Shown here piece by piece: positions 50,643 to 58,931 of a DNA stretch of 63,782 nt. A model generated the notes under the pieces. That model ran no database searches, was not told where the DNA came from, and worked only from the letters and a program-made list of their open reading frames with translations. The position numbers and the translations under genes were made by a program. This DNA is from Nonomuraea ceibae (GTDB lineage Bacteria > Actinomycetota > Actinomycetes > Streptosporangiales > Streptosporangiaceae), in the NCBI RefSeq assembly GCF_019396325.1, contig NZ_JAHKRO010000049.1, forward strand, positions 1-63,782. The letters run 5' to 3'. Position 1 is the stretch's first letter. The number at the start of each line of letters is the position of its first letter.

Positions 50643-50880
50643 CTTCCGGCCGGACGGCCGGGGCTGTCCCTGGGTGGCGTACGTCTCGGTCCAGTCGAGA
50701 TGGATGGCCTGGACCGGGCAGGCCGCGGCCTGCCCGCAGCACGTGCCCGCGCTGCTCGTCGCCGGGGTCGAGGTCGTACAGGAGCGCCTCTTCGCGCATG
50801 CTGAAGACGTCCGGCGCGAGAAAGGCGCACTGCCCGTATCCCTGGCAGCGCGTCAGGTCGACGACGACTCTCACAGGCAC
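50643..50880 (-). pseudogene. Frameshifted 3Fe-4S-type ferredoxin module
   Basis: Starting at GTG 50880, the frame reads VPVRVVVDLTRCQGYGQC..., the first two cluster cysteines (C12, C18). The third ligand, in AAACPVQAIH, lies in a different frame: beyond about 50731 (one extra base in the run CTGCGGGCAGGCC) the first frame gives nonsense, while the other gives a good ferredoxin end that continues into the reductase start. As sequenced, no product would hold all three cysteines. Either this is a real inactivating mutation or a sequence error. The nonsense frame has no stop until the end of the P450 gene. Confidence 0.7.
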
Positions 50881-51171
50881 TCCCCGTTGAGCGGGCACGC
50901 GCCCCCGCTCCTCGGTGGCGGCCCGGCCTGTGAGGGCCTACCCCGCCCCGCTCGGGCCGTAGCCCACCCGGCCCCGTTCCTTCCCGTCTCTTTGCCGTCC
51001 CGCCCCCGCCCCCGCCCGGGGATGATGGGGGCATGACACGCAGAAGCCCGTCACCCCGGCCGCCTGCGTGCTCGGCCGGCAGGGTCTCGCCGTTCTGGCG
51101 CTGGTCCTCCTGGCTGCCCGGCTCGGGACCTTCGTGCTCGTCCGCGCCCGCAGGGCCGGGTAGAGGCGCGA
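50881..51171. other. Intergenic region between the ferredoxin and the dehydratase
   Basis: About 290 bp upstream of the ferredoxin. It is pyrimidine-rich at 50980-51020. A possible tiny ORF (GTG 51068 to TAG 51163, 31 aa, VLGRQGLAVLALVLLAARLG...) would make a single membrane helix. An ATG at 51033 precedes it in another frame, as if one indel had broken a slightly longer small membrane protein. I see no clear promoter or terminator. Confidence 0.4.
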
Positions 51172-52308
51172 TCACCAGTTGGTGAAGGCGCCGTCGGGGG
51201 TGCGCAGGTGGGGGCGTTCGGCGGCCGTGGCCTGGTAGGCGCGGGCCCGGGCGCGATCGAGGTCGACGCCCAGACCGGGCAGGTCGGGGATGGCGAAACG
51301 GCCGCCGCGCACCACGGGCCGGGCGGTGAAGACGTCGGCCAGCTCGGGCAGCGCCTGGTGCTCCTGCACGCCGACGTACGGCGAGGCCAGGTTCAGGTGC
51401 AGCGAGGAGGCGGCGGTGACCGGGCCGAGCGGGTTGTGGGTGGCCAGCTTGACGTAGTGCGTCTCGCACATCGCGGCGATCTTCCTGGCCTCGGTGAGCC
51501 CGGCCGCCACGGCGACGTCCACCCGGGCGTAGTCGACCAGGTCCTGCTCGACGAGGCGCTGGAACTCCCATTTGGACCCGAGCTGCTCGCCCGCCGCGAG
51601 CGGCACCGCCGTGCGCGATCGCAGCGACCGGTACACCTCGAGGCTCTCGCAGCGCAGCGGGTCCTCCACGAAGTACGGCTTGGCCGACTCGATCTCGCGG
51701 CACAGCGTCACGGCCTCGGGCAGGTCGAGCCGCGTGTGCACGTCGAGGATCAGCTCCACGTCGTCGCCGACGGCCTGGCGTACGGCGTGGAACAGCTCGA
51801 TGCCCCAGCGCATCGAGGCGCGCTGGTCGAGCGTGCCGTCGCGGTCGTGGGGCACGGCGAAGCGCAGGTGCCGCCAGCCGTCCGCGATGAGCACCCTGGC
51901 CCGGTCCAGGAACGCGTCGAGGTCGTGGTAGTCGTCCCCCAGGTGCGCGTAGGCGGGGACGTGGTCGCGCACCCGCCCGCCGAACAGCTCGTAGACCGGC
52001 ACGCCCAGCGTCTTGCCCCGGATGTCCCACAGCGCGACGTCGATCGCGGCGATGGCGGAGGACAGGATCCGGTCGGCGGGGAAGAAGCCGCGGCGGAACA
52101 TCACCTGCCACAGGTGCTCGATCCTGGCGGGGTCCTCGCCGAGCAGCAGGTCGCCCAGGTGGTCGATCGCCCCGGCGACCGCCTTCTGCCGTGATCGGAT
52201 GCCCACCTCGCCGATGCCGTGCACGCCCTCGTCGGTGTCGATGACGACGAGCATCATGCTGTCGCCGTGCTCGGGGAGGGTGAGCACTTCCCAACCAGTG
52301 ATCTTCAC
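51172..52308 (-). CDS. Enolase-superfamily acid-sugar dehydratase, galactonate dehydratase-like
   Basis: A 378-aa member of the mandelate racemase branch. The N-terminal capping domain and (beta/alpha)7 barrel show the Mg ligands D189 (in LILDVHTRLD), E215 (FVEDP) and E241 (AAGEQ). H191 and H291 (THNPLGPV) are the likely acid/base pair, as in galactonate and mannonate dehydratases. Reaction inferred: dehydration of a sugar acid to a 2-keto-3-deoxy acid. GTG 52308 follows GGAG by 7 nt. Divergent from the LacI gene with operators between them, so it belongs to the sugar module downstream. Confidence 0.87.
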   Translation of the reverse strand: MKITGWEVLTLPEHGDSMMLVVIDTDEGVHGIGEVGIRSRQKAVAGAIDHLGDLLLGEDPARIEHLWQVMFRRGFFPADRILSSAIAAIDVALWDIRGKTLGVPVYELFGGRVRDHVPAYAHLGDDYHDLDAFLDRARVLIADGWRHLRFAVPHDRDGTLDQRASMRWGIELFHAVRQAVGDDVELILDVHTRLDLPEAVTLCREIESAKPYFVEDPLRCESLEVYRSLRSRTAVPLAAGEQLGSKWEFQRLVEQDLVDYARVDVAVAAGLTEARKIAAMCETHYVKLATHNPLGPVTAASSLHLNLASPYVGVQEHQALPELADVFTARPVVRGGRFAIPDLPGLGVDLDRARARAYQATAAERPHLRTPDGAFTNW

Positions 52309-52322
52309 AGGCGAACTCCAAT

Positions 52323-52334
52323 GAGAACGTTACC
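52323..52334. promoter_or_regulatory. LacI-type operator before the dehydratase
   Basis: GAGAACGTTACC fits GNNAACGTTNNC, as does the site at 52431-52442. It lies 14 bp upstream of the dehydratase start on the minus strand. The two centres are 108 bp apart, one beside each divergent gene. Confidence 0.6.
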
Positions 52335-52430
52335 GGGATTTTCGCAACAAATCATGCAACATCCCGACTGGATTGACCAGGGGCGGATTCGGGCCGGTCA
52401 GAAAGGTGAAGAACACTCTTGACGGTTCCC

Positions 52431-52442
52431 GGGAACGTTTGC
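52431..52442. promoter_or_regulatory. LacI-type operator before lacI
   Basis: GGGAACGTTTGC fits GNNAACGTTNNC. The overlapping GTTCCCGGGAAC (52425-52436) is a perfect 12-bp palindrome directly after TTGACG (52419-52424), a possible -35. A repressor here would block the lacI promoter. Confidence 0.6.
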
Positions 52443-52476
52443 GAGCATCCTCCGTACCGATGACGAGGAGGGCGGC

Positions 52477-53448
52477 GTGGCAGTGACGATCCGGCAGGTG
52501 GCGCAGGCGGCGGGGGTGTCGGTCTCGACCGTCTCCCGCGCGTTCACCGCCCCCGACCAGGTGCAGCCGCAGACCCTGCGGCGCATCAGGGACGCCGCCG
52601 CGCAACTGGGCTACACGCCCAACCCGGCGGCCCGCTCGCTGCGCGGCGGGAAGACCGAGTCGCTCGGGCTGATCATCCCCGACATCGCCAACCCGTTCTT
52701 CCCGCCGATCATGAAGGCGATGCAGGCCCGCGCCAGGAGGCTCGGCTACACCGTGCTCGCCGCCGACACCGACGAGCGGGAGTCCGACGAGCTGGAGACC
52801 ATCGCCGCGGTCTCCAAGCGGGTGGACGGCATGATCCTGTGGGCCTCCACCCTGGCCGAGGACCGGCTCGCCGAGCTGGCCGCGACCATGCCGGTGGTGC
52901 TGGTGAACCGGCACGTGCCCGGCATCCCGGAGGTCCACATCTCGCTGACCGCCGGCATCTCCCAGGCGGCCGAGCACCTGAAGGCCTACGGCCACTCCCG
53001 CTGCGTCTTCGTCAACGGCTCGCGGCCCGAGCTCAGCCGGGGCAAGTCGATAAAGGAGGCGTTCGAGGCGCACGGCCTGTCCCTCGTCGAGTTCGGCCCG
53101 TACGAGCCGCGCTTCGAGACCGGCGTGCACGCCGCCACCCTGGTCACCTCCTCGGGGGCCACCGCGGTGCTCGCCCACAACGACCTGGTCGCGCTCGGCG
53201 TGCTGCACCAGCTCGCCAAGCTCGGCGTCAGCGTGCCGGGCGACGTCAGCGTGATCGGCATAGACGACACGCTGCTGGCCGAGACCTCCACCCCGTCGCT
53301 GACCACCATCCGCATCTCGGCCGAGGAGCTCGCCACCCAGGCCACCGACCTGCTGCTCGACACCATCGCCGAGCGGGGCGGCGGGCGCGTGGTGGAGATC
53401 GGCTCCCGGCTCATCCCCAGATCCTCGACCGGGCCCGTGCGTCACTGA
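52477..53448 (+). CDS. LacI-family transcriptional repressor
   Basis: A 323-aa regulator. Helix-turn-helix VTIRQVAQAAGVSVSTVSRAF at the N-terminus, then LGLIIPDIANPFFPPIMKA opening the sensor domain. GTG 52477 follows GAGGAGG. It is divergent from the dehydratase and lies 97 bp upstream of the binding-protein gene in the same direction, with paired AACGTT operators in front. It probably controls the whole module. Confidence 0.92.
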   Translation: MAVTIRQVAQAAGVSVSTVSRAFTAPDQVQPQTLRRIRDAAAQLGYTPNPAARSLRGGKTESLGLIIPDIANPFFPPIMKAMQARARRLGYTVLAADTDERESDELETIAAVSKRVDGMILWASTLAEDRLAELAATMPVVLVNRHVPGIPEVHISLTAGISQAAEHLKAYGHSRCVFVNGSRPELSRGKSIKEAFEAHGLSLVEFGPYEPRFETGVHAATLVTSSGATAVLAHNDLVALGVLHQLAKLGVSVPGDVSVIGIDDTLLAETSTPSLTTIRISAEELATQATDLLLDTIAERGGGRVVEIGSRLIPRSSTGPVRH

Positions 53449-53545
53449 CCGAAGGGTCTCGCGCGGTGCGGCGTGCCGTACCGCCATCCCGTCATGCCAT
53501 CTTTAACACCATTCATCCTGCTATGACCTGAATGCGGGAGTTCAG

Positions 53546-54913
53546 ATGAAGAAGACCACCGCTGCCCTCGGCGTCGCCGCCCTGGCCACGGCCCTCGCCG
53601 CGTGCGGCTCGTCCTCCGGTTCCGGTCAGGAGTCCGGCACCATCACCCTCAGGGTCCAGGGCATGCCGCCGGCGACCGACAAGCCGGGCCTGGCCGCGTT
53701 CGAGAAGATGGCCGCCGACTTCGAGAAGCAGAACCCCGGCATCGCCGTCGAAGGCTCCTCGGCCGACTACGACCCGCTGACGTTCTCCGCCAAGCTGGCC
53801 GGCGGCAAGGTCGAGGACGTGATCAAGGTGCCGCTCACCGAGCCGCAGGGGCTCATCGCCCGCAAGCAGGTCAAGCCGCTCACCGCGGAGCTGGCCAGGT
53901 GGCCGCACTACAAGGAGTTCAACCCGCAGGTGCTGCGGCCGCTGAGCGACAGCGCCGGCCAGGTGTACGGCGTGCCCCAGTCGCCGTTCGCGATGGGACT
54001 CGTCTACAACCGCGACCTGTTCGAGAAGGCCGGCCTCGACCCCGACCGGCCGCCGGCGACCTGGGACGAGGTCCGCGACCACGCCAGGCGGATCGCCGAG
54101 AAGACCGGCAAGGCCGGGTTCGTGCACGAGTCCAAGAACAACCAGGGCGGCTGGCAGCTCACGAAGCTCACCTACGCCTTCGGCGGCGACATGGAGAAGC
54201 AGGACGGCGGCTCGTGGGTGGCGGCCTTCAACGCCGAGCCGGCACGCCAGGCCCTGACCCTGCTCAAGGAGATGCGCTGGAGCGACGACTCCATGGGCGA
54301 CAACCAGCTCATCGACCAGAACGACGTGATCAAACGGTTCGCCGCCGGCGAGATCGGCATGTACCTGGGCACGCCCGGCACCTACCGACTGGCCAAGATG
54401 ACCTACGGCATGAAGGACACCGACGCGTTCGGCGTCGGCCCGATGCCCCAGGCGGGCGGGAACGCCACGATGACCGGCGGCGACGTCTACATGGTGCCCA
54501 GATCGGCCTCCGCGGAGAAGACGGCCGCTGCCGTGAAGTGGCTGCTGTTCGCCTACGCCCAGCCGCAGTACGACACCGGCGCCGCCGCCGAGCGGGCCAA
54601 GGCGCTGGCGGCCGACCCGAACGCCGCCGTGGGCGTGCCGACGCTGCCGATGTTCGACGAGGCCCAGCAGGCCAAGATCGACGAGGCCGTCAAGCCGTAC
54701 GTGAACGTCAAGCTCGAGCACTTCCGGCCGTGGGTCGAGGGCACGCCCGAGCTCGAACTCCGCGCCGAGCCCCCGGTGCAGGCCCAGGCCGTCTACGCCG
54801 TGCTCGACAGCGTGGTGCAGGCCGTCCTGACCGACAAGGACGCCGACGTCAGCGCCCTCCTGGCCCAGGCGGAGACCGACGTCAACACCAAGCTCGCCGC
54901 GAGCCGGCAGTGA
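53546..54913 (+). CDS. ABC transporter sugar-binding lipoprotein
   Basis: A 455-aa family 1 binding protein. Signal peptide MKKTTAALGVAALATALAAC with lipobox ALAAC. It continues ITLRVQGMPPATDKPGLAAF in the usual way. GGGAG precedes ATG 53546. The stop overlaps the next start as GTGA. Receptor for the importer encoded by the next two genes. Confidence 0.92.
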   Translation: MKKTTAALGVAALATALAACGSSSGSGQESGTITLRVQGMPPATDKPGLAAFEKMAADFEKQNPGIAVEGSSADYDPLTFSAKLAGGKVEDVIKVPLTEPQGLIARKQVKPLTAELARWPHYKEFNPQVLRPLSDSAGQVYGVPQSPFAMGLVYNRDLFEKAGLDPDRPPATWDEVRDHARRIAEKTGKAGFVHESKNNQGGWQLTKLTYAFGGDMEKQDGGSWVAAFNAEPARQALTLLKEMRWSDDSMGDNQLIDQNDVIKRFAAGEIGMYLGTPGTYRLAKMTYGMKDTDAFGVGPMPQAGGNATMTGGDVYMVPRSASAEKTAAAVKWLLFAYAQPQYDTGAAAERAKALAADPNAAVGVPTLPMFDEAQQAKIDEAVKPYVNVKLEHFRPWVEGTPELELRAEPPVQAQAVYAVLDSVVQAVLTDKDADVSALLAQAETDVNTKLAASRQ

Positions 54914-55797
54914 CCGTGGCGCCACACGCCAGGAGGCGGGGGAACCCCGTCATGGCGTTCCTCTTCCTCATCCCGGCCTTCGTCGCCTTCGGGGCGTTCT
55001 CCTACTGGCCGATGATCAGGGGACTGCTGATCTCCTTCCAGGAGACGAACCTGGTCGACCCCGCCACCTGGGTGGGACTGGACAACTTCACCGCGCTCCT
55101 GCGGGACCCGCTGCTGTCCACGGCGATCGCCAACACCCTGCTGTTCGTCGGGCTCGGCCTGCTGATCGGGTTCCCCGCGCCGCTGATCCTGGCCACCGTC
55201 ATGTCGACGGTGCGCAAGGGCGCGGGGATCTACCGCTTCCTCGTCTACCTCCCGGTGGTGATCCCGCCGGTGGTGGCGATCCTGCTGTGGAAGTGGTTCT
55301 ACGACCCCGGCCACGGGCTGTTCAACGAGCTGCTGGGCCTGGCCGGCCTGGGCCCCTTCCCCTGGCTGGAGTCGCCCAGGACCGCCATGCTCAGTTTGGT
55401 CATCCAGTCCACCTGGGCCTGGATGGGCAGCACGGTCCTCATCTACCTGGCCGCGCTGGTCACCATCCCCGCCGAGCTCTACGAGGCGGCGCAGATGGAC
55501 GGCGCGTCGATCGCGCGCAGGCTGTGGCACATCACCCTGCCCCAGCTCCGCCCCACCATCGGCCTGCTGCTGCTCCTGCAGCTGGTCAGCACCACCCAGG
55601 TGTTCACCGAACCGTACGTGTTCACCGACGGCGGCCCGGAGAACAGCACGCTCACGGTCCTCCTGCTGATCTTCAGGTACGCCTTCCGCGACGGCGACTA
55701 CGGCCAGGCCGCCGCGCTCGCCTTCCTCCTGGCGATCTTCCTCGGCCTGCTGTCCACGATCTACCTGCGGGCCACCCGCAGCTGGAGTTCCGCATGA
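54910..55797 (+). CDS. Carbohydrate ABC transporter permease (MalF-like)
   Basis: A 295-aa permease with six helices beginning PVMAFLFLIPAFVAFGAFSY. The EAA loop is LYEAAQMDGASIARRLWHITL. GTG 54910 overlaps the binding-protein TGA by 4 bp; its TGA overlaps the next ATG. No ATPase gene is present in the module. Confidence 0.93.
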   Translation: MTVAPHARRRGNPVMAFLFLIPAFVAFGAFSYWPMIRGLLISFQETNLVDPATWVGLDNFTALLRDPLLSTAIANTLLFVGLGLLIGFPAPLILATVMSTVRKGAGIYRFLVYLPVVIPPVVAILLWKWFYDPGHGLFNELLGLAGLGPFPWLESPRTAMLSLVIQSTWAWMGSTVLIYLAALVTIPAELYEAAQMDGASIARRLWHITLPQLRPTIGLLLLLQLVSTTQVFTEPYVFTDGGPENSTLTVLLLIFRYAFRDGDYGQAAALAFLLAIFLGLLSTIYLRATRSWSSA

Positions 55798-56645
55798 GCC
55801 TGATCTCCCACGTCGAGGAGCGCCGCCCGGCCGTCAGGGCCGCGGTGCGCACGGTCCAGTGGCTCACCCTGGCCGTCCTGGCGGTGATCGGCATCGGCCC
55901 GCTCTACATGACCGTCAAGGGCGCGGTCTCGCCGGCCACCGACCTGATCGCCGAACCGCTCCAGCTGTGGCCCGGCGACCCCCGGCCGGAGAACTTCGGC
56001 ACCGCGTGGAACGACCTGGGCATCGGCCACTACCTGCTCAACACCCTCCAGGTCGTCGGCGGCTCCTGGGCCGTGCAGCTCGTCGTCGCGGTCACCGCCG
56101 GCTACGCCCTGTCGGTGCTGAGACCCCGGCTCGGCACCGTGATCTACGGCGCGATCCTCGCCACCATGTTCGTCCCCTACACGGTCTCCATGACCAGCCT
56201 CTTCCTGACCATCATCGACCTGGGCCTGGTCGACTCCTACTGGGCGATCTGGCTGCCCGCCGGAGCCAGCGCCTTCAACGTCCTGCTGGCCAAGCGCTTC
56301 TTCGACGCGCTGCCGCCCGAGCTGTTCGCCGCGGCCAGGGTCGACGGCGCCAACTCCTGGCAGCTCCTGACCAGGATCGTGCTGCCGATGAGCCGGCCGA
56401 TCCTGGCCGTCATCAGCCTGATCGCGATCATGCACAGCTGGAAGGACTTCATCTGGCCGCTGGTGGCCATCACCGACCCGGCCAAGCAGCCCATCAGCGT
56501 CGCCCTGGCCACGCTGGCCGACCAGGCGCCGCAGGACATCCTCATCGCCAGCATGGCGATGGCCCTGGCCCCGCCGGTCCTGCTCTTCCTCGTCTTCCAG
56601 AAGTACGTCGTCGCCGGACTCGGCTTCACCGGCGTCAAAGGCTGA
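55794..56645 (+). CDS. Carbohydrate ABC transporter permease (MalG-like)
   Basis: A 283-aa partner permease. EAA loop LFAAARVDGANSWQLLTRIVL; C-terminus GLGFTGVKG. ATG 55794 overlaps the preceding stop (ATGA). The next gene follows after 33 bp. Confidence 0.93.
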   Translation: MSLISHVEERRPAVRAAVRTVQWLTLAVLAVIGIGPLYMTVKGAVSPATDLIAEPLQLWPGDPRPENFGTAWNDLGIGHYLLNTLQVVGGSWAVQLVVAVTAGYALSVLRPRLGTVIYGAILATMFVPYTVSMTSLFLTIIDLGLVDSYWAIWLPAGASAFNVLLAKRFFDALPPELFAAARVDGANSWQLLTRIVLPMSRPILAVISLIAIMHSWKDFIWPLVAITDPAKQPISVALATLADQAPQDILIASMAMALAPPVLLFLVFQKYVVAGLGFTGVKG

Positions 56646-56678
56646 CCCGCAACGCCGATCACGAAAGGCAGTCCCCCC

Positions 56679-58931
56679 ATGCCTGAAGTCTCCCGCCGCA
56701 CCCTCATCCAGGCCGCCGCGATCACCGGCGCGGCCTCCGCGCTCACCATCACCCCCGCCCACGCCGATGCCGATGCTGGCAGCCTCTCGATCACCGCCGA
56801 CGGCATCACGCTCGTCGCCGAGGCCGACGGCTCGATCCTGGTCCGCGACGGCTCCGGGACCGATCGTCTCAGGATCGGCCACTTCATGATCAAGGACAGC
56901 GTGCTCGGCCAGCAACGCACGTTCGGCGGCACGCCCAGCCTGACCACCGTGGACGGCCGCCCCGCGCTCCAGGTCGCCTACAGGATGTCGGCCGGCGCCT
57001 CGGCGGTGACCGTGCGCGGCACGTTCACCGTCGCCGCCCGCCGGGCGAGCCTGCGCTGGGAGGTGACCGGCAGCACCACCCTGACCCCCGGCGGCTACAT
57101 GTTCTCCCGCGCCCTCATCGGCAACACCGCCCCGGAGCGGTACGTGCCCGCCACGGTCTGGACGAAGGACCCGCGCGGCGGCGTCCCGTACGAGATCAAC
57201 GCGGGCTCGCTCTACCAGGAGACGTGGGACGGCACCAGCGCCCACTTCCGGCTGGCGGCCTCCCGGCCGTCGTTCACCAACGCCACCTGGATCCACGCGC
57301 CGGCCGACGCCGACGGGACGACCCGGGTGGAGCTGGTGCTCGGCGACATGCGGCCCGGCGCCGCCAACGCCGTGGCGACCGCGGCCCCGCTCGGCGTGGA
57401 CGTGTGGAGCGAGCAGCCCTTCGGCCTCTACGAGCCCTTCGCGACCCTGGCGGTCAACGCCCAGGTGGTCAACGGCGGCCCGGCCGCCAAGCCGGTCACC
57501 CTCACCTGGTGGGCCCGCGACTTCGGCGGCGCCGTCCTCGGCACCGGCACGCTCAGCAGATCCGTCGAACCCGGCGGCGCGTGGCAGGAGACGTTCACCG
57601 TGCGCGGCCCCGCGCAGGGCATCGTGTTCACCGAGGTCAGAGCCACCTCCGGAAGCGAGGAGGCGTTCGCGCGGACGAACCTGGCCACGCTCAAGCCGTA
57701 CGCCTACCGCGGCGACGGCAAGTTCGGCATCGCGAACTACACCTGGCTCCTGGTCCCCGGCAAGCAGCAGGTCGGCCGGCTGATGCGCAAGCTCGGCGTC
57801 ACGTGGGTGCGCATCGCCTACGACGGCGCGCCCGGCATCCCGCCCGCCGAGCTCGACGCGCTCGGCATCAAGCACAACGTCCAGCTCGGCGGCGTCATCT
57901 TCAACGGCACGGCGCAGCAGATCGCCGCCTGGGCCGACGACCGGGCGGCGATCGCCAAGCAGTCGGGCGCCGCCTACTTCGAGGTGGCCAACGAGCTGAA
58001 CCAGCCCTGGATGTCCGGGCAGAAGGCGGCGGAGTACGTACGCGACGGCCTGAAGCCCATCCACGACCGGCTCAAGGACTCCGGCATCAAGCTGATGAAC
58101 TGCGGGCTGGGCGGCATGGACCACCGCTGGACGACCAACTTCCACGCGGCCGGCGGCTGGGACCTGATCGACGCCTTCGCCTTCCACCCGGGCCGGGGCA
58201 ACTTCACCGCCGACTACGCGCCGCCGCCGGAGGAGTGGGAGCAGGGCTCCTACGGCTCCTACTGGAACTTCCTCGGCGCACTGCGCAAGGCCAGGCAGAC
58301 CCTCGACGAATACGGCGGCGGCAAGGAGCTGTGGCTGACCGAGGTGTACGCCTGCACCCGGCCCAACCACTGGTGGAACGACACCCACCGGCAGGCCGCC
58401 GAGAACACGCTGCTGCAGCTCGCTCTCTGCCTGTCGGAGGGCGTGGACGGCGTCAACTGGTACCAGCCCCACGACAGCACCATCCACCACCCGCAGGAAG
58501 CCGACCCCGGCAACCCCGAATACCACTTCGGGCTGCTGAACCGCGACACCAGCACCAAGCCGGCGCTGCTCGCGTTCGCCACGGCGACCCGCCACCTGGA
58601 GGGCGCGACCTTCGAACGCTGGCTCACCTTCGCCGACCCCGACCTGAAGGGCCTGCTGTTCGACACGCCGCGGGGCAGGCTGGCGATCCTGTGGAGCCGC
58701 AAGGACGGCTACATCCTGAACCGCGACCACGGCGACGGCCAGTGGTACCCGCACCCGGAAGCCTGGATCGACCACTGGCCGACCAAGACCCGCGTGTCGC
58801 TGAAGACCTCGGGCCGGACGGTCCGGGAGATCGACTGCATCGGGCAGGAGCGCACGATCACCGCCAGGGGCCGCCGCGCCCAGCTCACGCTGGACGGCGC
58901 CCCGCGTCTCTACTACGGGCTGGAGCTATGA
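56679..58931 (+). CDS. Tat-exported GH-A clan glycoside hydrolase
   Basis: A 750-aa exported enzyme. The twin-arginine signal SRRTLIQAAAITGAASALTI (from residue 5) ends near AHA (27-29). Residues about 35-335 form beta-sandwich domains. A TIM barrel (about 340-620) has YFEVANELNQPW with the acid/base E439 and LWLTEVYA with the nucleophile E555, the clan GH-A pattern. A beta domain ends the protein. I cannot name the GH family with confidence; the layout recalls GH39/GH30/GH79. GAAAGG precedes ATG 56679. The stop overlaps the next start (ATGA), tying it to the FAD oxidoreductase. Confidence 0.78.
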   Translation: MPEVSRRTLIQAAAITGAASALTITPAHADADAGSLSITADGITLVAEADGSILVRDGSGTDRLRIGHFMIKDSVLGQQRTFGGTPSLTTVDGRPALQVAYRMSAGASAVTVRGTFTVAARRASLRWEVTGSTTLTPGGYMFSRALIGNTAPERYVPATVWTKDPRGGVPYEINAGSLYQETWDGTSAHFRLAASRPSFTNATWIHAPADADGTTRVELVLGDMRPGAANAVATAAPLGVDVWSEQPFGLYEPFATLAVNAQVVNGGPAAKPVTLTWWARDFGGAVLGTGTLSRSVEPGGAWQETFTVRGPAQGIVFTEVRATSGSEEAFARTNLATLKPYAYRGDGKFGIANYTWLLVPGKQQVGRLMRKLGVTWVRIAYDGAPGIPPAELDALGIKHNVQLGGVIFNGTAQQIAAWADDRAAIAKQSGAAYFEVANELNQPWMSGQKAAEYVRDGLKPIHDRLKDSGIKLMNCGLGGMDHRWTTNFHAAGGWDLIDAFAFHPGRGNFTADYAPPPEEWEQGSYGSYWNFLGALRKARQTLDEYGGGKELWLTEVYACTRPNHWWNDTHRQAAENTLLQLALCLSEGVDGVNWYQPHDSTIHHPQEADPGNPEYHFGLLNRDTSTKPALLAFATATRHLEGATFERWLTFADPDLKGLLFDTPRGRLAILWSRKDGYILNRDHGDGQWYPHPEAWIDHWPTKTRVSLKTSGRTVREIDCIGQERTITARGRRAQLTLDGAPRLYYGLEL

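Noticed and set aside
48022..50880. Single giant protein joining ferredoxin to P450
   Set aside because: The frame is open throughout, but the middle is out-of-frame reductase sequence; the P450 has its own start and ribosome binding site.
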